A stretch of DNA of 20,099 nt from a virus, in IMG/VR virus record IMGVR_UViG_3300034524_000163, positions 1 to 20,099 of that record, one strand, 5' to 3'. This document shows, piece after piece, positions 1 through 5,758 of the stretch. Within the stretch, counting starts at the first letter, position 1, and each line of letters starts with the position of its first letter. The notes beneath the pieces are model-generated. The model was given only the letters and a program-made list of their open reading frames with translations. It was not told the DNA's origin and did not search any database. A program made the position numbers and the translations under genes.

Positions 1-107
1 TGCACACACATAATTAGGATCGGCGTGGTTTCAAGAAAGCTGGGGGATCCTTTTGGTTGAGCCGTAGGGGCCATTAGAATCGCCCCTACTTAAAAAAACT
101 GTGTCCA
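1..107. mobile_element. Possible terminal remnant of an insertion sequence
   Basis: No gene is visible in this stretch. Positions 100-107 read TGTGTCCA, the reverse complement of TGGACACA at 19995-20002, where an insertion sequence begins at the other edge of the window. If both are terminal inverted repeats, 1-107 would be the distal end of a second copy lying in the same orientation. Inside it is a perfect 8-bp inverted repeat, GTAGGGGC at 64-71 and GCCCCTAC at 82-89, with a 10-nt loop and no following T-run, so it is not a good plus-strand terminator. The match is only 8-9 bp, so the assignment is weak. Confidence 0.3.
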
Positions 108-120
108 TGAAATCGGGGGC

Positions 121-149
121 TTTACAACTTACTTTAAAATCAATATTAT
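121..149 (+). promoter_or_regulatory. Sigma70-type promoter for the ATPase gene
   Basis: A -35 box TTTACA (121-126) and a -10 box TATTAT (144-149) are separated by exactly 17 nt. Each box matches the consensus at five of six positions. The surrounding sequence is AT-rich, unlike the genes that follow. Transcription would start near 156 and leave a leader of about 65 nt before the ATG at 221. Confidence 0.65.
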
Positions 150-155
150 TTACTC

Positions 156-195
156 ACAATTGGTGGTTATGCTCAGAGAGCTGACACCAAATTGT
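156..195 (+). other. Imperfect inverted repeat in the ATPase mRNA leader
   Basis: ACAATTGGTG (156-165) pairs with CACCAAATTGT (185-195), with a one-base bulge and a loop of about 19 nt. It lies between the predicted transcription start and the ribosome binding site. It could be an operator or an mRNA hairpin, or chance; nothing else supports a role. Confidence 0.25.
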
Positions 196-220
196 CTCTA
201 TGGCACACATAGGAGTCTTT

Positions 221-1861
221 ATGACCGACCCGCATGAAGGCAGGAAAGGGGCATCACTCAAAGGGACCCCGTCCGGCGCTGCGGTTCTGGACCTTGGGGG
301 GCTGTCCGGACTCAGCGAAGAAAAAGCTCACGCCCGTTTTGAGAATGAAGGTCCGAACGAGCTTCCGACACAGAAAAAGCGCAGTCTGCTGACCATCGGC
401 CTCGAAGTCGCCCGTGAGCCTATGTTTCTCATGCTCGTTGCAGCGGGAAGCTTGTACCTTCTTATGGGTGAGCCGGCCGATGCGTTGATGCTGCTCGGTT
501 TCGTATTCGTTGTCATGGCCATCACCATCATCCAGGAACGGCGCACCGAACGTGCACTTGAAGCACTGCGCGACCTGTCGAGCCCCCGTGCCCTGGTGAT
601 TCGTGACGGCGTGCACCGGCGGATCGCCGGGCGCGAGGTGGTCAGGGGTGATCTGGTCGTCCTTTGCGAAGGCGACCGTGTGCCGGCCGATGGCTTATTG
701 AGACGATGCATCAACCTTTCGACAGATGAATCGCTGTTGACCGGCGAGTCCGTCCCGGTCAGGAAAGTCGCATCGGAACAAGCCCGGGAATTGGACAAAC
801 CTGGTGGCGATGACCTGCCCTCGGTATTTTCAGGAACCTTGGTCACCGCCGGCCAGGGCATTGCCGAAATTGTGGCCACCGGAGTCGATTCGCAGCTCGG
901 AAAGATCGGCAAGGCGCTGGAACGCGTCGCGCCGGAGCCGACACTTTTGCAAAAAGAGACTCGCAGGCTGGTGCGCACCTTTGCCATCGTGGGGCTCATG
1001 GCCTGTACCATGGTGGTCGTGGTCTTTGCGGTCACCCGAGGTGGTGGTGTCCATGTCTGGAAGCAAGGCTTGCTCGCAGGCATCGCCATGGCCATGGCCA
1101 CCCTGCCCGAAGAGTTCCCGGTAGTGCTGACCGTGTTTCTGGCCCTGGGTGCCTGGCGCATCTCGCGCAGCCAGGTATTGACCCGGCGCATGCCGGCGGT
1201 GGAGACCCTGGGAGCGGCCACCGTTTTATGCGTCGATAAGACCGGAACACTTACCCAGAACCGGATGACCCTGCGCCAGCTTGCCGTATCATCAAGCGCT
1301 GTAGATTTGGCGAATCACCAGGATGAACTGCCCGAGGTGCTGCATAGCCTGCTTGAAAACGCCATCCTGGCCAGCAAGCGTGACCCCTTCGACCCCATGG
1401 AGCGGGCGCTGCACGAGGCCGGCGACCGGCTGATCAAAAACACGGAGCACCTGCATCCGGGGTGGTCTCTGGCACATGAGTATCCGCTGACCCCAAGCCT
1501 GCTTGCCGTGAGTCATGCCTGGCTCACAGGAAATGGCGACGAAGTTGTGGTGGCCTCCAAAGGGGCTCCCGAGGCCATCGCGGATCTCTGTCATCTGAGC
1601 CCGGAGCATAAGCAATCGCTCTCTCGATGGGTGGATGCCCTTTCTTCCCAAGGTCTTCGCGTTCTTGGTGTGGCACGAGGTGTCGCGCTTGAAAACAGGG
1701 GGGGCAGGTTTATAGTAAGAAAAAACTGGCCGGGTTTTGGCGTTCACAGCAAAGATTCATCAGAGTTTATGGGCAAGGGCCAGACGGGTTGTACCGGCGG
1801 GAGGCGGGAATCGCTCTTTGTTTGGCTGCCAACGCTTCCTCCGCCGCTTGAATCGAGATAA
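221..1861 (+). pseudogene. Cation-transporting P-type ATPase, truncated
   Basis: This is the N-terminal half of a HAD-family P-type ATPase, an inner-membrane pump that uses ATP to move cations. Visible motifs are TGES (about residues 174-177, actuator domain), PEEFP (296-300, ion-path helix M4), the phosphorylation motif DKTGT (339-343) and KGAPE (447-451, nucleotide-binding domain). Hydrophobic segments near residues 68-103 and 255-272 fit the first membrane helices. The start at 221 is chosen over an ATG at 200 because AGGAG lies 5 nt upstream. Family resemblance stops after about residue 490 (near 1690), and the last 55 or so residues look like random translation. The P-domain hinge motifs (TGD, GDGxND) and helices M5-M10 are missing, so the product cannot be a working pump. 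The break lies before the repeats and integron, suggesting that their acquisition or a deletion cut the gene. Ion specificity cannot be judged from this half. Confidence 0.85.
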
Positions 1862-1864
1862 AGC
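1691..1864. other. Unassigned junction sequence
   Basis: Between the last recognisable ATPase codon and the tandem repeats there are about 170 bp that I cannot assign. The reading frame stays open to 1861 by chance. I see no RNA gene, no clear inverted repeat of an insertion sequence and no target-site duplication. This is where the ATPase gene was joined to the integron platform. Confidence 0.4.
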
Positions 1865-2074
1865 AGGCGTGAGTTGGGGCAAGTGAAGCGTGAGATATGG
1901 CGGATCAGGCGTGAGGAACGACGGATGACGCTTCATATGAGACAAATCAAGCGTGAGCAGCCACGGATAACGCTTCATCCGTGACAAATGAAGCGTGAGA
2001 TGCGACAGATTAAGAGTGATCCGTGACGGATAAAGCGTTATTTGCGACGGATGAAGGGCTGGAAGAAGCGGATA
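1865..2074. repeat. Ten degenerate 21-bp tandem repeats
   Basis: Units begin at 1865, 1886, 1907, 1928, 1949, 1970, 1991, 2012, 2033 and 2054, each exactly 21 bp with no spacers. The typical unit starts AAGCGTGAG and ends CGGAT plus one base. Units at 1928 and 1970 carry ACGCTTCAT, the reverse complement of ATGAAGCGT formed at the unit junctions, so the array mixes both orientations and contains ACGGAT...ATCCGT inverted repeats. Because 21 is a multiple of three the array stays open in frame, and the last units overlap the start of the integrase frame. It is not a CRISPR, since no unique spacers exist. It may be a protein-binding iteron-like array or an expanded recombination-associated repeat. 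Confidence 0.8.
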
Positions 2075-3135
2075 AGTCCAACAGAGACAAAGGCGAGAAC
2101 GTGTTGCAGGCAACGCAAGCACAAATCCTGAGAGAAAACGCTCCGCGCAAGTCGCCGTCGGCATCCCCGAACGCCGACAAGCCCAAATTGCTTGACCAGT
2201 TGCGCCAGGCGTTGCGCTCGCGCCATTACAGCCGCCGCACCGAGCAGACCTATTGCCATTGGGTCAGGCGCTACATCCACTTCCACAACGTCCGCCATCC
2301 CGCCGAGATGGCCGAACCGGAAATCAACGCCTTCCTGACGTACTTAGCGGTCAAGGAGAAGGTCGCCGCCTCCACCCAGAACCAAGCGCTTTCCGCTCTA
2401 CTTTTCCTTTATCGTCACGTCCTTAGCCGCGAAGTCGGCGACCTGGGCGGAGTCATCCGCGCCCGCAAGCCCAAACGCCTGCCGGTCGTCATGACCCGGG
2501 AGGAAGTCAAAATCGTGCTGGCGAACCTTTCCGGTGACAAATGGCTCATGGCGTCGCTGATGTACGGAGCGGGCCTGCGCCTCATGGAATGCCTGCGGTT
2601 GCGCGTGCAGGATATCGACTTCGGGCGCAACGAAATCCTTGTCCGCGACGGAAAGGGCGCCAAGGACCGAATCACCATGCTGCCCGCGTCGCTTAAGGTT
2701 CCGTTGCAGGACCACTTCAAGCGCGTCAAGGCGATCCACGAACGCGACCTGGCCGACGGCTGGGGCCGCGTCCTGTTGCCCGACGCGCTGGACCGCAAGT
2801 ATCCCAACGCGCCGAAGGAATGGCGTTGGCAATGGGTATTCCCACAGGAAAACCGCTGGAGGAACCCGAAGACGGGCGATGAGGGACGGCATCACGTTCA
2901 CGAATCCATCATCCAGAAGGCGGTCAACGGCGCGGTGAAGAAGGCCAGCTTGGCCAAACGAGCCACTTGCCATACTTTCCGGCATTCTTTCGCCACGCAA
3001 CTCCTGGAAAGCGGCTACGACATCAGGACCGTTCAGGAACTTCTCGGGCACAAGGACGTGAAAACCACCATGATTTACACCCATGTCCTGAACCGTGGCG
3101 GCAAGGGCGTTAAGAGCCCCGTGGACGATTTGTAG
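2023..3135 (+). CDS. intI: Integron integrase (tyrosine recombinase)
   Basis: This is a site-specific tyrosine recombinase of the IntI family, which inserts and excises gene cassettes at attI and attC sites. From the GTG at 2023 it has 370 residues. An N-terminal SAM-like DNA-binding domain (about 55-140) is followed by the catalytic domain, with R186 in GAGLR, HTFR at 317-320, H343 in LLGH and nucleophile Y352. The stretch around 258-274 ([17 protein letters not shown]) matches the extra helix that separates IntI from XerC/D. The first 50 residues are unlike IntI and are partly encoded by the 21-bp repeats. A GTG at 2101 with AAGGCGAG just upstream would give 344 residues, closer to family size, and may be the true start. 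The gene reads toward the cassette, opposite to class 1 integrons. Domain and active-site residues look intact. Confidence 0.93.
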   Translation: MTDKALFATDEGLEEADKSNRDKGENVLQATQAQILRENAPRKSPSASPNADKPKLLDQLRQALRSRHYSRRTEQTYCHWVRRYIHFHNVRHPAEMAEPEINAFLTYLAVKEKVAASTQNQALSALLFLYRHVLSREVGDLGGVIRARKPKRLPVVMTREEVKIVLANLSGDKWLMASLMYGAGLRLMECLRLRVQDIDFGRNEILVRDGKGAKDRITMLPASLKVPLQDHFKRVKAIHERDLADGWGRVLLPDALDRKYPNAPKEWRWQWVFPQENRWRNPKTGDEGRHHVHESIIQKAVNGAVKKASLAKRATCHTFRHSFATQLLESGYDIRTVQELLGHKDVKTTMIYTHVLNRGGKGVKSPVDDL

Positions 3136-3301
3136 AGGAGAGAAGAGGGGGTCTTATACAGAAACCATATATCCCCCCGCGACGCGCGATCAAGACAGCC
3201 TGACGCATTGTGAATACGGGCTTTATGCAGGAATGGCCGCCGGGGTCTTATGCCGCTCTATCGCGGCCCAAAGGTGTTATGAAGAAACCATATAACCATT
3301 G
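3136..3301 (+). other. Putative attI recombination region
   Basis: This noncoding stretch lies between the integrase stop and the first cassette, where attI should be. It contains two direct-repeat pairs: GGGGTCTTAT at 3147-3156 and 3242-3251, and AGAAACCATATA at 3160-3171 and 3283-3294. attI sites commonly carry accessory direct repeats bound by IntI beside the crossover point, and the second AGAAACCATATA ends 7 nt before the crossover G at 3301. The cassette promoter should also lie here or in intI, but I see no convincing one. Confidence 0.55.
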
Positions 3302-3307
3302 TTAGAC
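3301..3307 (+). other. attI/cassette core junction GTTAGAC
   Basis: GTTAGAC fits the integron core consensus GTTRRRY. Crossover takes place between G3301 and T3302, so the cassette begins with TTAGAC. It is nearly complementary to the first core of the attC at the other end of the cassette (ATCTAAC), as expected for one mobile cassette. Confidence 0.75.
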
Positions 3308-3808
3308 GCCGGTTGGAGCATGCGGCTGCTCACAGAAAAAGTGCTGCAACAAGACTATTGTTTGTGCCTCATAAACGGCACCCTTTCGCCTTCCAGACCG
3401 ATGGAGGGAAGCATGAAGAACTGGCTGTTTCTTGGAGTTGCAATCTTAGGTGAAGTGGTCGCAACGTCCGCATTGAAGTCAAGTTATGGATTCACGAAAC
3501 TGGCACCATCAATTGTGGTTGTAGTTGGCTACGCAATCGCGTTTTACTTCCTGTCCCTCGCCCTTAAATCCATACCTGTTGGCATCGCATACGCGGTCTG
3601 GGCTGGGGCCGGTATTGCGTTGGTGACAGCTATCGCTTGGTTTGTTTACGGACAAAAGCTCGATGCGTGGGGGTTTGTCGGCATCGGTCTTATTGTTAGT
3701 GGGGTCGCTGTGCTGAACTTGCTATCGAAGGCCAGCGCCCACTAATCGCCCGGCATCTAACAATTCATTCAAGCCGACGCCGCTTCGCGGCGCGGCTTAA
3801 TTCGGGTG
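3302..3808 (+). mobile_element. Integron gene cassette carrying an SMR efflux gene
   Basis: A 507-bp cassette runs from the T after the attI crossover G to the G of the attC crossover. It holds one gene (3413-3745) in the usual orientation with attC directly behind the stop codon. Positions 3302-3412 are its leader, with no second gene. The compact layout and the aadA/qac-type attC match cassettes found in clinical and environmental integrons. It is the only cassette in the array. Confidence 0.85.
3413..3745 (+). CDS. qac: Small multidrug resistance efflux protein, QacE-like
   Basis: This 110-residue SMR-family transporter is a proton-driven antiporter of quaternary ammonium compounds and other lipophilic cations, working as a dimer in the inner membrane. 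Four hydrophobic helices are visible (about residues 4-21, 32-49, 57-80 and 86-104). The essential membrane glutamate is E14 in the first helix ([12 protein letters not shown]), as in EmrE. The stretches [13 protein letters not shown] and [11 protein letters not shown] and the ending LLSKASAH are hallmarks of cassette-borne QacE/F/G/H proteins. The ATG at 3413 is preceded by GGAGGG at 3403-3408. The stop lies 9 bp before the attC, the normal cassette layout. From recall it is a QacE/F/G/H relative, but I cannot say which variant. The protein looks complete and functional. Confidence 0.93.
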   Translation: MKNWLFLGVAILGEVVATSALKSSYGFTKLAPSIVVVVGYAIAFYFLSLALKSIPVGIAYAVWAGAGIALVTAIAWFVYGQKLDAWGFVGIGLIVSGVAVLNLLSKASAH

Positions 3809-3814
3809 TTGATC
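3755..3814 (+). other. attC: attC site (60 bp) of the qac cassette
   Basis: The site has R'' ATCTAAC (3755-3761), L'' CAAGCCG (3770-3776), a central hairpin CGCCGC-TTC-GCGGCG (3778-3792), L' CGGCTTA (3793-3799) and the final core starting at G3808. The whole resembles the well-known aadA/qac attC sites. The last core reads GTTGATC rather than GTTRRRY. This is expected because the bases after G3808 come from whatever DNA lies next, here a phage gene. Confidence 0.92.
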
Positions 3815-4445
3815 CTTCCGCCACCGCGCCGATGTTCTTGATGGCGTCGGCCATCTGGGTGCCGTTGGTCTTGAACGAGGCCACGGTCTGCGCCATGGCT
3901 CCGGAAAAGGCGGTCGCCCATTCCATGTCGTTCATGTCGGCCATGATGGGCTTGAAGATCCCGTAGGCCGTGGTGAAGGTGCCGACCATCTCCTGGGTGG
4001 TGGCCTTGGTCGCCTTGGCGGTCATGGCGGCCATGGAGGTGAAGACGCCCACCGCCTCGTCGCTGAGGTTGGACAGGGCCGATTTCACGTCGTAGGTGGC
4101 GGTGATGAAGGCGGCCTTGTCGGCACCGGACCATTGGTTGGTGAAGGATTCGGCGGCGTCCTCGATGGCACGGAGATCCTGCACGCCCAAGGACGCCAGC
4201 TCTCCCAGGGCCTTCTGGGTCGCGGCGGTGGAGGCGACCAAGGCGGCGGGCACTGCCATCAGGGCCAGCCCCGCCCCAAGCATCATGGTGCCTTGCTGGA
4301 TACGGTCCAGGTTGCGGGTCATCCGCTCGCTGGCATCGGCCACGGTGGAATCGAGGTCCATCATGGAGCCACGGATGCGCTGCGCGTTCTGCGAGAACGC
4401 ATCCTTCATCGATACCACTATGCCCAGTCCGAGATCGCCGTTCAT
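3765..4445 (-). pseudogene. Phage tail tape measure protein, N-terminal fragment
   Basis: Tape measure proteins set the length of a phage tail and are extruded during infection. The fragment starts with ATG at 4445, directly after the stop of the tail chaperone extension. It has about 212 phage-derived residues, then about 14 residues encoded by the attC site, ending at 3765. Recognisable features are the N-terminal MNGDLGLGIVVSMKDAFSQN, a helical region, a hydrophobic stretch near residues 54-72 (MLGAGLALMAVPAAL), and the Ala/Thr-rich pattern typical of the phage tail tape measure family core domain. Full family members usually have several hundred residues or more, so most of the gene is missing. 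The cut falls exactly at the integron crossover point (3808/3809), which points to IntI-mediated joining rather than random deletion. Without this gene the phage cannot make a normal tail. Confidence 0.88.
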
Positions 4446-4610
4446 CTATCGCCGTTCCGTTTGCTCACGTTCAAAATCAAGCTGCCGCTCGAGGGCCTCG
4501 ACGAACTGACGCCGGACCCTGAGCGGCAGCGAGCGGGTTTCCGACCAGCCCCAGTGCAGTCCGCCGTAAGCGAGAAAGAATGCGTCGCTTACAAGCGAAC
4601 TCCTGGGAAC
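4446..4610 (-). CDS. Tail assembly chaperone -1 frame extension (gpT-like)
   Basis: This stretch encodes 54 residues in the -1 frame relative to the preceding gene, including GGLHWGWSETRSLP and ending in QLDFEREQTERR. It has no plausible start codon near its beginning: the codons around the end of the preceding gene are AGT TCG CTT GTA AGC, with no ATG, GTG or TTG. It is therefore best read as the second part of a frameshift fusion, like lambda gpG-gpGT. Slipping at 4616-4610 would give a 273-residue product (219 + 54). Its stop codon TAG abuts the ATG of the tape measure gene, the conserved position of such extensions. It is presumed to help load tail-tube subunits on the tape measure. Confidence 0.8.
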   Translation of the reverse strand, partial: VPRSSLVSDAFFLAYGGLHWGWSETRSLPLRVRRQFVEALERQLDFEREQTERR

Positions 4611-4631
4611 AAAAAAGCCGGTTCGGCCTCC
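4566..4631 (-). promoter_or_regulatory. Programmed -1 ribosomal frameshift signal
   Basis: On the minus strand the slippery heptamer T TTT TTG (4616-4610) lies in the correct phase, with codons GCT TTT TTG. A Shine-Dalgarno-like GGAGG (4631-4627) lies 10 nt upstream, the spacing known to stimulate -1 slippage in dnaX. Downstream, GTAAGCGA (4592-4585) and TCGCTTAC (4573-4566) form a perfect 8-bp stem with an 11-nt loop, 17 nt after the heptamer, a longer spacer than usual. The zero-frame stop lies inside this stem. Confidence 0.75.
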
Positions 4632-5266
4632 AGGCGGGTGCGGATCTTGGTGCCGCAGCCATCGCATTCGGTTTCGACCGAGGTGTCGATTCCCGCGTCG
4701 ACCCGCGACATCTCCTGCCGCAGCGCGTTGCGGTCGCGCATCGACATTTCCGCCAGGCTCTTCTTGGAGGGAGCCTTGCCGTCGATGTCGAGGATACGTA
4801 TGAGCATGGCCGAGCTGATATTGGGCTCGCGCAGGCTGGCCAGTCGCTTTTCCTTGTGGCCATCGAGATATCCGAAGCGCACGGTTTTCTTCGAGCCGGG
4901 CAGCTTGAAGGAGAACTCCCGCTCCTCGCCGTAGGGGGTGACCTTGAGATCCTCGAGATTGACGGTCACGAAATTGGTCATGCGGCAGGCGCTGTTCGGA
5001 CAGCTCAGCTCCAGCTCCACCTCGTCCCCCAGGGAAATCTGGCGCAGGCGGACCAGGGCGAACAGCCGGTCACCCGAGAGCAGGTTCATCACCTCGGAAA
5101 GATCGGGGGCGGTCTTCTCGTCCAGCCGGACGAAACAGTTGCGGAGCACCTGGTTGATCGCCTCTCCGGAGCGGATCAGGCGCTGGTTGGTGAGTAGTTC
5201 TTCCTCAGCCCCGGTCATTTCCCGGAGCTCGAGTTCAGTGCCGCTTGGCAGTTCAAAGCTGTACAT
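4589..5266 (-). CDS. Tail assembly chaperone (gpG/Mu gp41-like) with zinc ribbon
   Basis: This 225-residue protein lies between the tail tube and tape measure genes, where contractile-tail phages encode the tail assembly chaperone. ATG at 5266 has GGAGG 7 nt upstream. Four cysteines form two knuckles, C89/C94 (CPNSAC) and C201/C204 (CDGC), suggesting a zinc ribbon that folds the two ends of the protein together. Related phage tail and baseplate proteins (T4 gp26-type family) share this look, so a baseplate role is an alternative. The C-terminal knuckle lies just before the frameshift site, so both the short and the extended product keep it. The position, the frameshift and the abutting tape measure gene together make the chaperone call the better one. 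Confidence 0.75.
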   Translation of the reverse strand: MYSFELPSGTELELREMTGAEEELLTNQRLIRSGEAINQVLRNCFVRLDEKTAPDLSEVMNLLSGDRLFALVRLRQISLGDEVELELSCPNSACRMTNFVTVNLEDLKVTPYGEEREFSFKLPGSKKTVRFGYLDGHKEKRLASLREPNISSAMLIRILDIDGKAPSKKSLAEMSMRDRNALRQEMSRVDAGIDTSVETECDGCGTKIRTRLEAEPAFLFPGVRL

Positions 5267-5281
5267 GGTCGATCCTCCGGT

Positions 5282-5743
5282 TTAGGTCCAGTATTGGAAG
5301 CAGATGGTGAGCTTCTCGATGGTGTTCTCGGTGTTGCCGCCTTCGAGCTCGTCGTATTCGAGCGCCTTCACCCAGGCCCCATGCAGGGTCCAGCGGCGGG
5401 TCTCGTTGCCGGTGCGGTCGTAGCGGACAACGTCGATGTCGCGCATGTAGTCGGCCGGAAGGCCGCCGGTGACGGCGTTCACGTCCACCTGTTTCTTGAT
5501 CCATTCGCGGGCCGCCTCGTCGGAGCCGTCCTGCAGGTTGCCTTTCTCGAGGGTGATGTCCTCGAACTTGACCCGGCCCGCCACCTTTTGGTCGAACATG
5601 GACCCGGCCGGGGCGAAGGCCACTTCCTCGAATTCGGTTTTGGGCTCCTGTCCCTTGTGGAACAGGGCCACGTCGAAGCCGTTTACCTCGATGGCGAACT
5701 GCCAGTTCTGGTAAAGGCTCTTGGGCATGTTTCCGCTTCTCAT
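5282..5743 (-). CDS. Phage tail tube protein
   Basis: This 153-residue protein is the likely subunit of the inner tail tube through which DNA passes. It directly follows the sheath gene, as in Mu (L then M) and P2 (FI then FII). Visible features are the N-terminal MPKSLYQNWQFAIEVNGFDVALF, a Gly-containing strand-rich core, and WTLHGAWVKALEYDELEGG followed by ENTIEKLTICFQYW. This last pattern is typical of P2-FII/T4-gp19-like tubes, where the final strands carry conserved aromatics. The start at 5743 has GGGAG 9-10 nt upstream; a second ATG at 5728 (MPKSL) has a poorer site and would shorten the protein by five residues. The gene lies 15 bp after the sheath stop. Confidence 0.85.
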   Translation of the reverse strand: MRSGNMPKSLYQNWQFAIEVNGFDVALFHKGQEPKTEFEEVAFAPAGSMFDQKVAGRVKFEDITLEKGNLQDGSDEAAREWIKKQVDVNAVTGGLPADYMRDIDVVRYDRTGNETRRWTLHGAWVKALEYDELEGGNTENTIEKLTICFQYWT

Positions 5744-5758
5744 AGCCGTGTTCTCCCG

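Noticed and set aside
64-89. Rho-independent terminator
   Set aside because: The 8-bp hairpin is followed by A residues rather than a T-run on the plus strand, and no T-run suits the minus strand either.
1865-2074. CRISPR array
   Set aside because: The units abut without spacers, are 21 bp long and degenerate. No cas gene is nearby.
1760-2164. Minus-strand frame with heptapeptide repeats (LHLSRMK-like)
   Set aside because: The pattern is produced by the 21-bp DNA repeats staying open in frame. There is no ribosome binding site or known family.
3095-3295. Small gene between intI and the cassette
   Set aside because: The frame begins inside intI, has no ribosome binding site and crosses the putative attI repeats.
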